Below, one piece after another: positions 1 through 12,296 of a stretch of 64,000 nt of DNA. The stretch's first letter is position 1. Every line of letters starts with the position of its first letter. The position numbers and the translations under genes were made by a program. The notes under the pieces were generated by a model. That model was not told the DNA's origin. It saw only the letters and a program-made list of their open reading frames with translations, and did not search any database. The stretch comes from Hymenopus coronatus (lineage: Eukaryota > Arthropoda > Insecta > Mantodea > Hymenopodidae): positions 112,650,176-112,714,175 of the forward strand of contig CM060897.1 of assembly GCA_030762935.1 (NCBI GenBank), read 5' to 3'.

Positions 1-3000
1 GTCATTCACTGCAAAAAAACTAAACCTCTCTTAAATCATCTGTTAGGGTACAACAAAGGCCTATGATTACATGAACATAGGTAGCCATACTACTTAGGAA
101 ATAAGCGGAGATAGTTGCCATACTTGAATATGCATGCCTGTGCTGTGAAAGAGAATATAGACACAGCAGATTCTTATTAACTCAACAACCAAGCTGCTTT
201 GCTTGCCTCAACTCACACCAATTTAAATCTAAACTAGTCTGGAAAACACACTAAAAGTTAGTTAATCTTTCATCCCCAAACAAACTATGTTGGGTACCTG
301 ACCACAGAGCTATTGATACTAATGAGAAAACTGATTCTCTGGCCAATGTTCCATTAATAAATCCAGAACCATTCCGTTGAATAAGCCTCATCAGCTAAAA
401 CATCATCATGACTAGATGAAGAGAAGACTCCTTCAAAGATAGTTCCAAATCTGTAGGAACAAAATTCATAGGATCTTGATCAAAATAAAAATCTAAAGCT
501 TCATTAAATTAAATAGGCAACTCTTAAGGAAAATAATTAGCTTTCTCATTAGACATAGTGTGTTTAGCAAACATCTTGGGACAATATTATATGCAACCAA
601 GTTGATGAAACGGCAGTTCACTTCTTCTGGAGCATGAAGCTCTAGAAATAAGACACCTCAACTTGAAGGGGCTCAACTTGTAAAGCAAATAACTCAGCTC
701 ACTGAACAGGTTTAGCTAAGCCTATAACAAACTAAGGAAACATTTAGGCTGAAGTGCTTATAGTTTGTCGCTTCTAATTTCATTATTTTTGGGGGGGGGG
801 GGAGGGTTCAGATAACATATAGTATCATAACAATGTATTACACAATGTAAGCTGTATTTAATCTTCTGGAGAACCTCACATGATAACTTCCTCTTGCATC
901 AAGAAATTGTTCAAAAGCAATTGTCTTCTAAATGTTCCAAAAATCTGTAAACTGTTGCCATTTAAGACATTTAAACTATGCATACAAAAGCATCAGAAAT
1001 ATAATTTTATTGTAAAACTGTACATGCATCAAGTTGCCTGGTTGATTTTTTAATTGGTTTTCCTCAGCCTTTATTTATTGAATAAATTCAGTTACTTAGA
1101 TTTCCAAGTAATTTTCTCATTTTTATTAATTCACTCCACATTTTAGAGTACAATTTGAAAAGTGTCAACACTTACACATGAAATAAACAATTATTTCCAG
1201 CACAATAAAGTGTGTCATGCTTTAGATATTGCAAAAGCATAACACCAAGTTTTAAAAGTATTTTAAAGTGATGTTTATGCATAAATGCTGATTAAATATG
1301 CGTGAATGAGCAATTTTATACTATTGTTACTTTTATATTATTATTTTGTAAATATTAAAATTGTGCAGCTCGTTGTATATAAAATATGGCTTCATTTTCT
1401 AAAATGAAAGAATTATCATTTAAGTAAATATTTAAATTTTGTGGATACTACTCGGCATATATAATAATCTGAATATTAATATGGTTTATGTATTCTCTGT
1501 CAGTGCAATTAATCAGGCAAGGCTAGTTTTTAAACATGAATGAGCAGCCAATGAATGGTCTATTATCCATTTAATAAGATTGTATGATTTTTTTCACATG
1601 GTCACCTAGTACGTATTTTCCCATCTCATCGTCAATATGTATATAAGTTCCAAAAAACAAACAAAAATAACACTCAAACATCCACAGAAATAATTTATAC
1701 AGACCATGATAACTAAAGAAAACCTGTTTTGTGCATAAAAATCCATTGATAGAATTTTTAATATGTGGAAAATAAAATGAGTTCTAAAATTTGACTCCTC
1801 TGTTTATAATGATATTTTTATTTATTAAAACAATAAAAACTCTCCATATCTATAGATTGCTAACAAGAACAGAGTAAACCAGACAAAAGGATTATTAAAT
1901 GCAATATAACATTTACATACAATAAATAATTTATGGCAAAGGAATATAGACCTTGAAAATGTTAAAAACATTATTATACACATGATTTTGAAGTAAGGAA
2001 ATTGAACCTCTTATTGCAGATATAGCAATTTATTTTACTTTTTTCCTTCTTCAGTCCAAACATTTTCAAGGCATTGAAAAAAAATTGCAAATGAATGGTG
2101 CCTTGAGACCAAGCCCATTACACTTCAAATCATAGTATAGCATGAGTTGAAAGGTCAGTAAAGCTTAACTCACAACTTCTTGCTTTTCTGGATGAATTAG
2201 AAATAGAGGAATGTTCATTATTGCAAATGGAGCTGAACTCTGCCAAGATGAACAGATGGTTTACAGGTTTTATCTTAATAAATGGCAAGTCCTGGCTCAG
2301 TGGTGCTTGAAGGATAAAGTAACTCAGTTGACGAAATGCTAGTAAATGATTATAATTCAGGAATGCTTTGGTTATTGCAGATTAAATTGGCTGGTATTGA
2401 AACTTGGTACTTTAGAACATTACTATCACAACTGATAACCAAGTGTGCCTATGTAGCTTGTTGACCATATACATATATCTCTTTAAAAAAAAACAAGCAG
2501 TTAACTATAATAGCTGAAAAAAGAAAATACAAAACTTTGTTTGAAATGCCTTCCGAGAGGGCTATAATGAAATATTTGATGCATCAAAATCTATTTAAGA
2601 GTTAAAAAAGATTAATAATTTTATTGAAGTGGCTGGCTATAACTGACTGTCCAAAAGAGAATTTAAATTTCCTAAACGTGCATTAATAACATATGAACCA
2701 GGATGTTCTATCTGTGCCTTTTATCATTAAAATAGAAAAACATGTTTAAAGTATAAGGGAGGAGTGTTTTTACTGTCATTTATTGTTGCTATAGAACTAA
2801 CAAAACAGACATTCCATACATAAAGCTCTCCAAATTTAGATCCTTACTGTAGCTCATGAGCTGTTCCTATCAAGTGAATGAGTTTATTCACCATGCATAG
2901 TCTTTTGATTATAAAATGTAAACCTCATACTATTAATAGAATTTATATTTTTCAATTTATAATTCTGTATTTATGGATTGTGTTTCCTCTGTACTTATTT

Positions 3001-3019
3001 AATAGTACAAAATCTGTTG
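1..3019. other. AT-rich non-coding DNA, no gene seen
   Basis: No convincing reading frame, RNA gene or repeat is visible. The only notable element is a 12-base run of G at 791-802. It is probably intronic or intergenic DNA. Confidence 0.6.
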
Positions 3020-3237
3020 ATAACCTGCCTCTGTGCAGTTAAGGTAGTGTGCCTCATATTTAAAAGGTTCCAAGTTTGAATCCCGTTAGGGTGAGTTACA
3101 TTGATAAAGTTTATCCTTTATCCTGAGAAGATAAATGTTGGGTAACTTTAATCTCTAGCCCCTAGCTCATTTAATCATTTCATTCATACCAGGTTAAAGG
3201 AATTAAACTTCAACCAAAAAAAAAAAAAAAAAAAAAA
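3020..3237 (+). repeat. tRNA-derived SINE with poly(A) tail (family E)
   Basis: A B-box-like stretch, AGTTTGAATCCCG, lies at 3072-3084, about 50 bases into the unit. The unit ends in an uninterrupted run of 22 A at 3216-3237, the normal 3' end of a retroposed SINE. A short imperfect target duplication is possible, with CTGTTG just upstream (3014-3019) and again directly after the A-tail. Similar B-box stretches occur at about 22676 and 39296. The tRNA-like head is too decayed to be a functional tRNA. Confidence 0.6.
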
Positions 3238-3818
3238 GCTGTTGGTGTTACTTGAGCATCATTACAATATGCCATGACATGAGGTTGTACATTTAAGTAC
3301 ACTTATATGTTAAGCAGGTCATATATAAGCCACAGTCTTAGGTAGAAATAGCCAACTCTGAGCATGTGTGCCATCTGAAGATACAAGATGTAGGGTAGAA
3401 AAAAAGAGTCCCTTAAAATTTGTTCTTTTTGTTCTGACATTAATTTATGCATCTTGCCACACAAGTCTTCATTATTAACAATTTCAGATTGCCTCAATAC
3501 TATGGATTTCCAGCAAAAGGTTTTCCAGTAAACCCCCGTTAATCTTCATGTAGTCAGTTGTACAGAGGGTATTTTGCGATCTATGGTGACAAGTTTAGTC
3601 AACTACACTATCTCTGCATTGAAACATACAGAACAAATGAAGATACAGCAGTATAAGTATCACTGAGTTGGTTCAGTTGCGTGTTCTCGTTTCTGCTATG
3701 TTAAATGACCCAAAAGTAGAACCTTTCTGGAAAGGGTACATTACTGCCCTTTCCACCAAAATTAAGCAGTGCGAGAGGCATGGGTTTATTTTATCTAAGC
3801 AAGGGATCTCATGTGTCC
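3238..3818. other. Non-coding DNA between repeats
   Basis: Unremarkable AT-rich sequence. A 64-residue open frame on the minus strand (3303-3497) has no recognisable motif and is treated as chance. Confidence 0.5.
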
Positions 3819-4535
3819 TTAACCCATTCACATAATTTGAACAACCAGGGCTTGCACATGCTTTTTTGGCATATGAATTATATGATGAGCTCAGCTTGCA
3901 AGATGCATTGCTCTATATAAGTCCATCTTAGCCTCCTTCTCACAGTTGTCATTTCAATGAAATGCTGACAACATGCAGTGTTTGTAATTCCCCAGGAAAA
4001 ATAATTTCAGTTTAGTATTATTTCCCTTGTGTCAGTAGCCATCATGGCCGCACAAAGAATCTGTGCAGATGACAAGAAGGGTTTGAGAAAACTGATGCAA
4101 AGTGCATTAGAGAGTGACAATGAAAGTGGTGATTATTCAGTATGAAAAAGAGTCGGAAGAAGGCTCTGCTGACAGTGATAGTGAATTGAGTGCAGAAATC
4201 AGCCAGAAAAATAATTATGAAAACAATGCTAGCATGCCAAGCCCTTCAAAACATGTTTGTATTATGACACAGAAAGGACAGTGTGACTGGAATTGTAATA
4301 AAACTGACAATATATACCCTTTTACTGCAAATAGTGGTTGTTTGTAAAGACTTATTAAACACTGTTGAGTTTAAGCTTTTAATATTATGCATGCAAATAT
4401 TCAGCAAAAAATATTTATTGTTTGATTTTAAATACTTTTATGAGCATTAAGCTGTTACCACCCTACAGCTAGGGTATTTAAATTTGACTTCTCGGTTAGT
4501 TGCATGGGCATTTAAATATGATGCGATTAGGTTAA
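3819..4535 (+). mobile_element. piggyBac-like element remnant, internally deleted, TTAA-flanked
   Basis: The unit is bounded by TTAA at 3819-3822 and 4532-4535, the obligate piggyBac target. It starts TTAACCC, the usual piggyBac terminus. The first ~23 bases and the reverse complement of the last ~25 match imperfectly (TTAACCCATTCACATAATTTG against TTAACCTAATCGCATCATATT), giving a decayed terminal inverted repeat. An acidic, serine-rich N-terminus-like reading frame begins about 225 bases inside the left end. At 717 bp the unit is far shorter than an autonomous element (about 2.4 kb), so most of the transposase is missing. Confidence 0.6.
4044..4347 (+). pseudogene. piggyBac-like transposase N-terminal fragment, frameshifted
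   Basis: A frame from ATG 4044 gives about 33 residues ending in an acidic patch (LESDNESGDYSV) and a stop. The neighbouring frame (4114-4347) continues with more acidic, serine-rich sequence, then a W-N-C ... Y-P-F-T-A-N-S-G stretch. That resembles the WxW ... PFxGxSG motif that precedes the core of piggyBac transposases. Both pieces lie inside the TTAA-bounded unit. No catalytic DDE core remains. The assignment rests on composition, this motif and the element ends. Confidence 0.45.
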
Positions 4536-4547
4536 TAAGAAAGTAAG

Positions 4548-5445
4548 ACCAGATCCAGACTTATTTCAAAGGGCAGGAAACAGGCAAATCCATTTGCCAC
4601 CAGTCACACCCTGGAAATGATATAAAAGATCAAGGCCCTTGTCTCTGAACAAAATCCTGCAACTCAGTGGGCCATTGCATTTAAATTAGGAATCTCTGTT
4701 ATTACTGTGAACATCATAATAAACAGGGATTTGAATCTAGAAAAGTGCCGTAAGAGCCAGGTACATACACATTGCAGAATGTGCCACTAACAGTAGAAAG
4801 CTCTACGAACAATATCTAGCTGGTGAAAAGTGGAAGTTTGTTGGCACTTTAGATAAGGCATATGTTTATCTAAATGATTGCAACAAACCGATGGCTATAT
4901 ATTACTCACCTAGGGGAGAAAAGAATTTGAAAGATGGCATAAAGAAACAGGAAAGTTTTCCCAAGGTTTTCATGGTTACAGCTGGCCATATAGCCATTTG
5001 CCAAATATTAAAATGTGAAAATCAACTCTGCATATTATCAGATGAACGTCCTGACACCAACTTTCCACGTAAAAATCCCTGTTCTCTATGGTGCAGATAC
5101 AAATAAAGTCTGGCAGCATCAGGATAAGGCATCAAGCCATACATCTGCTTCAACTAGCAAATTCTTGCAGAACATAGAGAAATGGGAATACATCCCATAT
5201 CTTTCAGCAACATCCCTGTTAAGTCATCTGGTGCACCGCTGATGGATTATTAATCAGGGTTACTAAAAAGAGCCCTTGGAAGCAGGCAACCTCAAACTGT
5301 GGACAGTCTCTAGAAAACCTGCCAGGAGGAATGGAATAAGCTGGACTGCCTTGTACTTTGCAGTGATAAGCTCCAGTGGAAGCTATGCTGCAGAGCAAGA
5401 GCCCAACCTCAGGGCACCATATAGAATATCTTGTGGAGATGTGGT
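4548..5445 (+). pseudogene. Tc1/mariner-family DDE transposase, decayed
   Basis: Three frames must be combined to read this fossil. 4837-5029 gives YVYLNDCNKP ... GEKNLKDGIKK ... VFMVTAGH, the block around the first catalytic Asp. 5015-5215 gives KINSAYYQ ... VLYGADTNKVWQHQDKASSHTS, the second-Asp block (HQDKASSHTS). 5265-5440 gives a C-terminal block with EEWNKLD ... LQWKLRCRA. The order and spacing match an intact Tc1/mariner transposase, but stops and frameshifts break it repeatedly. A decayed N-terminal part (4548-4830) follows directly after the piggyBac-like unit. I did not find terminal inverted repeats. Confidence 0.7.
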
Positions 5446-5589
5446 TTTTCATAATGTACAGCATGTCTTAGTTTATTACCATAGATCGCAAACAGCCCTC
5501 CATATTATTTGCTTATTTCTGCTCTTGAAAATATTAGACAAACAGCATATTCTGGAGAGTTTTCTATTGATAATACTGTGTTCCTTGTC

Positions 5590-5872
5590 ACACTACAAGT
5601 AATAAACATGAAGCCAGTGCTGCTAATGGTATCTTGGTTACAACTCTCTAGTTAAATTTCAGCAGAGGACGTTAGATTTTCTTGGGCATAAAAATCTTAA
5701 GCATGGCTTCCTTCAGAAGGGAAGTAAAACTGTTAGTCCCATGTCATAGATTTATGGCACATAAAAGAACCTTAAGCCTGATAAAAGAGGCCTCTGAGCA
5801 AAATTAATTGTTCTTTTACACCCAGTAGAATGGGACACCAAGAACCTCATTAGTTAAAGAACATCCATAAAT
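5590..5872 (+). repeat. SINE-A copy, old and diverged
   Basis: The body matches the SINE-A copies at 41586, 55751, 57016 and 63338: GGCTTCCTTCAGAAGGGAAGTAAA, a GTCCCATGTCATAGATTTA block, CCTCTGAGCAAAATTAA, then AATGGGACACCAAGAAC and the tail ATCCATAAATAAAAC. The tRNA-like head (5590-5670) is rearranged and no longer shows a clean B box. It is the most diverged of the longer SINE-A copies here, so probably the oldest. Confidence 0.85.
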
Positions 5873-6058
5873 AAAACTCTACTTCATTTTTAGTTAAATT
5901 TATTCACTCTTAGTAAATTACTGCTGCTGTAAAGATGTAAGAATACCTTGCTTAACTGGCTTACAAAGAGCGCTTTAAGCATTAGATTCTCCTTTCCATT
6001 GGGAGAGACAGGTGAATCACATACTTCAAATCTAAGATTTTACCATGCAACCATTTCT

Positions 6059-6114
6059 AATTCCCATTGAGAGTATTAATATAGAGAATTCCCATTGAGA
6101 GTATTAATATAGAG
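6059..6114. repeat. Perfect 28-bp tandem duplication
   Basis: The 28-base unit starting AATTCCCATTGAGAGTATTA occurs twice in direct succession (6059-6086 and 6087-6114) with no mismatch, so the duplication is recent. It overlaps no recognisable gene. Confidence 0.9.
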
Positions 6115-6351
6115 AGGTTGTAAGCTTCTGGTAAAATAATGCATGCACATATGTTTTCCTACATTTGCTGTGCTCAAGATTTGAAACACCAGGTGGACAA
6201 TAATTTGAAGTTGCCTGTCTGAGATGTAGGTTGATATTTTATTTTCTGTGTCTCGCTCCATTTCATGGCCAAAAATATCACGCAAACCAAGCAGATGCTA
6301 GCTTCACTTAGGCACTATAAATATGTAAATCTGGACTTTCAAGTTATCAGT

Positions 6352-6450
6352 TTATCCTGAAGACGAAGATGATGCACATCGTCGAAACATTGGAGTCAAT
6401 CCATGAACTTACCTGGCTAGAAGCCCGAGAACTCTTAGAATTAATATATC
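6352..6450 (+). repeat. Possible Penelope-like element 3' end with hammerhead-like core
   Basis: The segment reads CCTGAAGACGA ... TCGTCGAAAC, i.e. CTGAAGA, a stem (GACGA paired with TCGTC) and GAAAC. This is the order of conserved blocks in a minimal hammerhead ribozyme, a motif known from Penelope-like elements. It is followed by ACTTACCTGGCTAGAAGCCC, which I associate loosely with such element ends. Stems I and III are not convincing by eye, and no reverse transcriptase or GIY-YIG nuclease is nearby. It would be a 5'-truncated fragment. Confidence 0.3.
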
Positions 6451-9400
6451 GTCAGGAAAGCTTCAGCTCTTACAGTTGTGTTTTACAGCATTAGAAAATG
6501 TTGATAGTATCATTTTTTCTCACTTCCATTCAGTTTTACAAGGCACTGTAGGTATCTAACGGAACATTTGTATTTAACAGGCAGCAGGAGTATAGTTTTA
6601 GCAGCTTTGTATACTGGCGACAGCTTCAGGATTGCTGTTATGAGCAAATCTGCCAACAGCTTCAATAACTTTTGTAAGCTAGTCTTTTATAGACACAGTT
6701 TTCTGTAATATTTCCTCAGGAAAATCCATTTTCTCATTTCCCCTTTCCCTGCAGCATCCAAGCTTTGAATTCCTCTGTTTTAATATTTATGTTCTCAAAG
6801 GAATCAGTATTTGTTAATAAAGTATTAATTGTTAGAAAACTTGGTCTTTGAACCTTTTCCTTGCATCTTTGTCTAATACCTAATTCATCTTCCTCTATAG
6901 AACTCATATGTTGCTTTTAAAATGCTTTGGTGAATCTTATGGTGGAAACTGCTTATTGCACTTCTGATTTTAATGTTATAATAGTTAAAATAAAAACTGC
7001 CCCAGCTTTCTCTTCTAAAGCTTTAGATTAATACTCATGTGTCTAGATGGCAATGGCAGCTGGCAACATACTCATAGAACTGCCCTTTAGAACATTTGCT
7101 TACAAACCTGTGTACCAAACTCAAGGATCTGTATTTTGATAGGCAAAGTGACCTTAGGGGCCAAGAACTTGCAGTAGAGGGGAATGCTTTCTTGCCTTTA
7201 CACTCCTTCATGAAACTGCAATTAATACAATAAATATTTTCCTTGGCCAAATATTTTAAGATCACACCACTTAACTCATACTGACTCATATAAATAATGC
7301 ACACAATAATGCTCCTAATAAGACTGGTACTGTAAGATTTTCTTTTAATAGGAAAGCAGAAAGACTTGTGCCCATGAACAAATAAGGAAGTATTGTTGGG
7401 AGATTGGATTTTACTTTATTAACATCACCTCATACAGAAATACTCCTTGGGTACCATAAACATGTATTATTCTCTGCATAACATTGGAATGGTTGTATAG
7501 GTCATCTCCCATTCTAATGGCATTGAATATTTAGTCTCCAAAGTAGGTGCACCTAATGGATTGTCTAAACTACAATCACAGTTTAAGAGGCAAAAGCTAA
7601 GATATTCATTTGAAATTTGTTTGCATACACCATTTTTGTTTGTATTTTCTTGAGAAAACTAATTTAAACGTATAGATATATTTTTATACTGGCTGCATAC
7701 ACTTAAGACATACACCAGTTTGTCTCATTACTCCAGAGGACTTTGTGTTGTAATCATAGGTTTGATGCATCAAATATGATCAAGAAACTGGTCTTCTCTT
7801 AATTTCAGTGAATGATTGGAAAATTTCTAATCATTCATTTAACACCTATGTATGGTATACATAAATCACCTCATATGACATTATGCTTAAAAGTACAAAG
7901 TTGTATTATTTAAGTGTTGTTTATATATTTAAGCATTATTATATATACACTATATTTTATATCTGAGGCATCCTGGCACCAGCAGGCCTTTTTGGTAAGC
8001 ATTTTTCATGAAAAAATGCTCCATATTTTAAACAGTGTTGCCCATATGTTGCCAAGATGTTGAAGATTAGACAAAACCATATGTATTTATGCTATTTGTA
8101 TGTCAAATAGATATAAGCAGAGAATTATTTCTTATGTATTAATATTTGGATATGTGTGTCTCAGTGCTGTAACAAATTTTGGGACAATCGATGGATAGTC
8201 TCTGTAATAACTTCCCACAAACTCGTTGACTTATGTTATGAAAAGTTCAGCACTCTGTGAATTAAAATTTGTAATTTCTGTGAAGAATTGTCATCAGCAA
8301 ACAAAAGAACATAAAAAGTTCACAAAAATAAAAAAAACTATATAAATATATATTAGATGTTTTATAGCAGACATAGCAAGCTAGTATAGATTAGATTTTT
8401 ATCTCTCATGATGAAAGAATTCCATGTATTCACTGTTCTTGTGTTCTATTCATTAGTGGCCCATGATAAGTAATTTTTTCAGGTTCTAAGTATATGTTAC
8501 TTTTCAAGAGAGGATATTTTAAAAGAGTATTGTAATACTTCATCTTAAATGTAATGTTTCTTTTTTTATTGACCAAGCTATAGGGAAACAAAAAGAAAAC
8601 AAAGAAAGTACACTTAGGATTGTCATCTCCATTTTACACTGTTGAAGATGGTATTAGAGGCATGATGTTATTGCAGGAATCCCTTTCCATTCAGCCTTAC
8701 AGAACAAAAGTACAAAACAATCTTAGGGCTTCAGTACAACTTCATTGTCCCAGAAATCTACCTTCAGCACTTAATACAAAATACAGGTGTAACAAAGCAT
8801 ACTTTCAGGGTTCTAAAACCCCTCTTTAACATGTGCCAATAACATAATGTATATTTGAATAAGTGTGCTATTGAATGTTTTAAATTAAACATTTTTGACT
8901 TACATGTATTTACCTTTGAAAACTGTTTTCTCTAAAAGGAAATATGTATTGTGATGACAACAGTGGTCATTTTAAGAGTACATGCAATGATGATGGAATT
9001 GGTGTTGTGACTTTGAATTGGTCCTCAATTGTTAAGGTGTACATTATAATGTTTAATGAACAACTCTGAAAGTGTTAATACACAAAGTTTCAAAACTGTA
9101 TAATACACAGCTTTTGAGATAAGATATTGATGAAATGAAAGGATATAATTATCATACTTAAAAATATAGGAGCCTGAAGGATATTAGGAAGTCAGTCAGT
9201 TTGCCAGTAGAAAAATTAAAATAAAAGTCATGATTTCACTGATTGTTTTAACAGAGGATGAATCGGTGGTGAGTTTTGGTAAAGTTTTGAGTTTCCAGTG
9301 TGTCTTGCCTGCCTACCATCAAATTCAATTGTAAATTCTTAAAAAGATCAATATCTATATAGCTCAGGGAGAAATGATTTAAAAAAATTATATTTTTACT

Positions 9401-9511
9401 TAAATTGGTTCCCTCATAGTTCTTAAGGTTGTGCAATCTGTTGACTTCATCAATGTGTATTAAGATCCACTTTATATTTTGGCATTTAAAATTTAAAGAA
9501 TGTATGCCTGC
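6451..9511. other. Non-coding AT-rich DNA, nothing recognised
   Basis: Short open frames here (for example 7035-7304 minus and 8620-8829 plus) lack motifs, composition bias or splice context that would support a gene. No repeat family shared with the rest of the window was seen. Confidence 0.5.
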
Positions 9512-9557
9512 ATGTGTGTGTGTGTGTGTGTGGGTGGGGGTGTGTATGTGTGTATGT
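9512..9557. repeat. (TG)n microsatellite, interrupted
   Basis: GT dinucleotide run with GGGTGGGGG and TGTATG interruptions. Confidence 0.95.
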
Positions 9558-11293
9558 CACATTAAAAGCAAATCAGTATTAGTGAATCGTTTCCGGCAAA
9601 CTGATATAAATAATACACTTGTACCTAATACCCATTTATTCAATTCTAAAAGGTATGTTTGGACAGACCAGGTTATAAATATTAATACTTCAAATATATA
9701 TGTGCTGATTTTTTGAGCTTTGCTTGCTGACTTAGGAATAATTGACAAACTTAAAATGTGATACTGGCATGCTGCTCAAAAGTTTAAAAATTAGCATGCA
9801 TTTGGTTTTTGAATAATTAACTCTTATCTTCCATTCAGTCAGGATGCATAACTCGAGTACTGTACATAAAATAATAAATCATAGGAAATGAATCCTTAAT
9901 TATTGCTTAATGTGAAGCGGCAGCAAACTTTTCTTTTTTAATAAGTATGCTCTCTGTAAGCTTGGGATACCTACGGCATCTAAATGACAGAATCTAATCT
10001 CTGAAAGATGAAAAAATAAATTGTAAAACCTCTGCTCAGGACAGGTCTGCTTCAGGAAGTGATGTAATTATTTCAAATGATAATTCCCATGTATTTACTT
10101 CCCCAGAAGAGCTCAAGCCATTGCAGAATTGTTTTACTTAATATATTATGTTCATGCAATCATTCTCTTATGCAGCTACCTTGATAACCTTGTTTTTATA
10201 AGCTTACCTAGCATGTAAGCACGCCTAAATGTATTCACCTACGTTCCCTTCTCATTGACTGGATGAGGTTGTTTCGGATGTATATATGGTTTATATAGCA
10301 CGTGGAATGAACAGATGACATAATTTAAATGGAAACCCCAAAGAATATGGTAACTTATGCAAATTACGTGTTGGAAACGCGCAACAAATGTATAATAAAT
10401 ATTTAACTCACTATTTTAGAGTATCCGGTAATGGAGTAATCTCTTCTCTATTGGAATATGATTTTGCAACAATATTGTCCATATTGCCATCCAAGTCTCA
10501 CATTTTGTTCTCTCTTTGACCACATTAGTAATTGCTCCTTACCAATTGATGACGTTAACCTGTGACAGTACTGTACTGTGCAGGGTCTTACCTCTAGCAG
10601 TTTGGATATTAGATGCCACGAAGTAGTTTTCACAAGCTCATCGTGTCAGTCTATCAACTTTATAATTTTCTGAGCATAGGCTTTTTCTTCTTCTTTCTCC
10701 TTGCCATTATACATGATAACGCGCACTTTTTGTGCTCTGTGAATAACAAGGTTAATAAACTGAAGCTTCAACTCAGCTTGGTCAATGAAGATGCAGTAAT
10801 GATATACATGCTGCTATTATAAACACTCCAGTTTAAAAACGAAGTGATGTAATGCTCTCTCATATCTGAGAATAATAATCTACCTATGTGTCATTGTTTA
10901 AAAGAAAGGTAATTTGAGTGAATTACTATAAATGCAGCGAGTAAATTAATTAGGGAACTAGTTTCTATGGCAGTATGCAGTTATAAGTCCAGCAGCCAAT
11001 ACGAGAGGAGTAAGTATTATTAATGATAAAATTATATAGCCTACTGAGGCTACGATAATGGTAATAAATATTGAATGGTCATGGTCCTACTGTTGATATG
11101 TGCGGTAAACAGACTTTGTGTCCACAGTTTATTGTGAAGACTAATTCAATGAAAAGCTGGTATCAGGTGTTGCTGCCGTAGTTTGAACTGATAGTGTTCA
11201 TTGTATTCCCTATATATTCATTCAAAACTTCAAAGGGATGATACAGCTCTTAACATTAAATTTCATAATACAAAAATCTACTGTGTAACCCAT
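9558..11293. other. Non-coding DNA, nothing recognised
   Basis: No supported gene or repeat. The GC content is slightly more even around 10440-10830, but the short frames there have no recognisable motif. Confidence 0.5.
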
Positions 11294-11322
11294 GCACACA
11301 CGCGTGCACACACACACACACA
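11294..11322. repeat. (CA)n microsatellite
   Basis: CACACACGCGTGCACACACACA-type run, followed by a T run. Confidence 0.9.
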
Positions 11323-11436
11323 TTTTTTCCAGAGGCTTAGTCTTCGTGTTTATAAATGTAGGTGTCTTAAATTGAGGCCTAGAAGATTTCCTTTTTCAAT
11401 TGTATTTCATTTCGTGTATCATTATTGTCCATTCAC

Positions 11437-12028
11437 ATAACTTTCTGTACATTTCTGTAACAATTGTTGTAAAGCTTATTCTTCTAAATACTTCATGCTA
11501 ATCAGGATAAACATTAGCAGAAGTGTTCTCATCACTTACTTCCTTGTAAGTAGAAGCGAAATAAAGGAGTATATAAGCTAAAGCGATAGTCAAATCTTTT
11601 AAAAGCTGGTTGCCATGTGATTGAAATCCATTTCTTTGCATGACTAGGAGTTGACAAATTCTTGTATGAGAAAATTTGTAAGTATTTTAGAACTTAAGCC
11701 AATAACAAGCAATATCTTGGAAATGGTGAATCCTACGAAAAGATGTTTATGACATAAATTGTGTGGTTTAATGAGATTACATTTTTAGTGTAGTAAGTGT
11801 TTGTTATAGTTTACCAGTTATGCAAAATTCATTCAGAATGAAGTGCTCTTCAGAGTCTATTCCCAGAAAATTCAAAATATTCATTTTATAGTAAACTTCA
11901 ATACCACAGACCTTTTTCTAAAAATGCTTCTTTTATATATATAGAGGGGGCCCTATCAAATTTTTGGGTGGAGTGCATACCTTCTCTACCTATATACCAT
12001 GTACTATATAGAGAAATAAAAACACATG
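11437..12028 (+). repeat. R800 interspersed repeat, copy 1 (unclassified)
   Basis: It shares an ordered series of blocks with the other R800 copies: GATAAACATTAGCAGAA, TACTTCCTTGTAAGTAGAAG, GATTGAAATCCATTTCTTTGCAT, a TTACCAGTTATGCAAA block, CAGAATGAAG ... CTATTCCCAGAAAATTCAA, and near the end TCAAATTTTTGGGTGGA followed by TATATAGAGAAATAAAA. It lacks the central part after the CCCAGAAAATTC block seen in copy 2. No coding potential is visible. Confidence 0.75.
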
Positions 12029-12031
12029 CAC

Positions 12032-12064
12032 TTTTTTTTTTTTTTTTCTTTCTTTCTTTCTTTC
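12032..12064. repeat. Poly(T) and (CTTT)n tract
   Basis: A run of about 16 T followed by CTTT repeats, just beyond the end of R800 copy 1. Confidence 0.9.
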
Positions 12065-12296
12065 TGTTACAAATTCTCACATATCTTTACCATACATACC
12101 ATGCAGTTCATATAATAGTTCATCCATAGTAAATTAAATGCAATAAATATAGGTTAGACATGAGTTCAGGGTAAGCAGTATGGCATTAGTTACATACAAC
12201 ATGTGAAAATACCATTCATTTGCTTATTTCAAAAATTGGTTTTTTTGGGCAATGAACTCAAGCTCAGGAAAATAAAAAAAATAAAATTTAAAAAAA

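Noticed and set aside
11898..12080. Minus-strand frame with a Lys run
   Set aside because: The run is the poly(T)/(CTTT)n tract read in antisense, next to R800.
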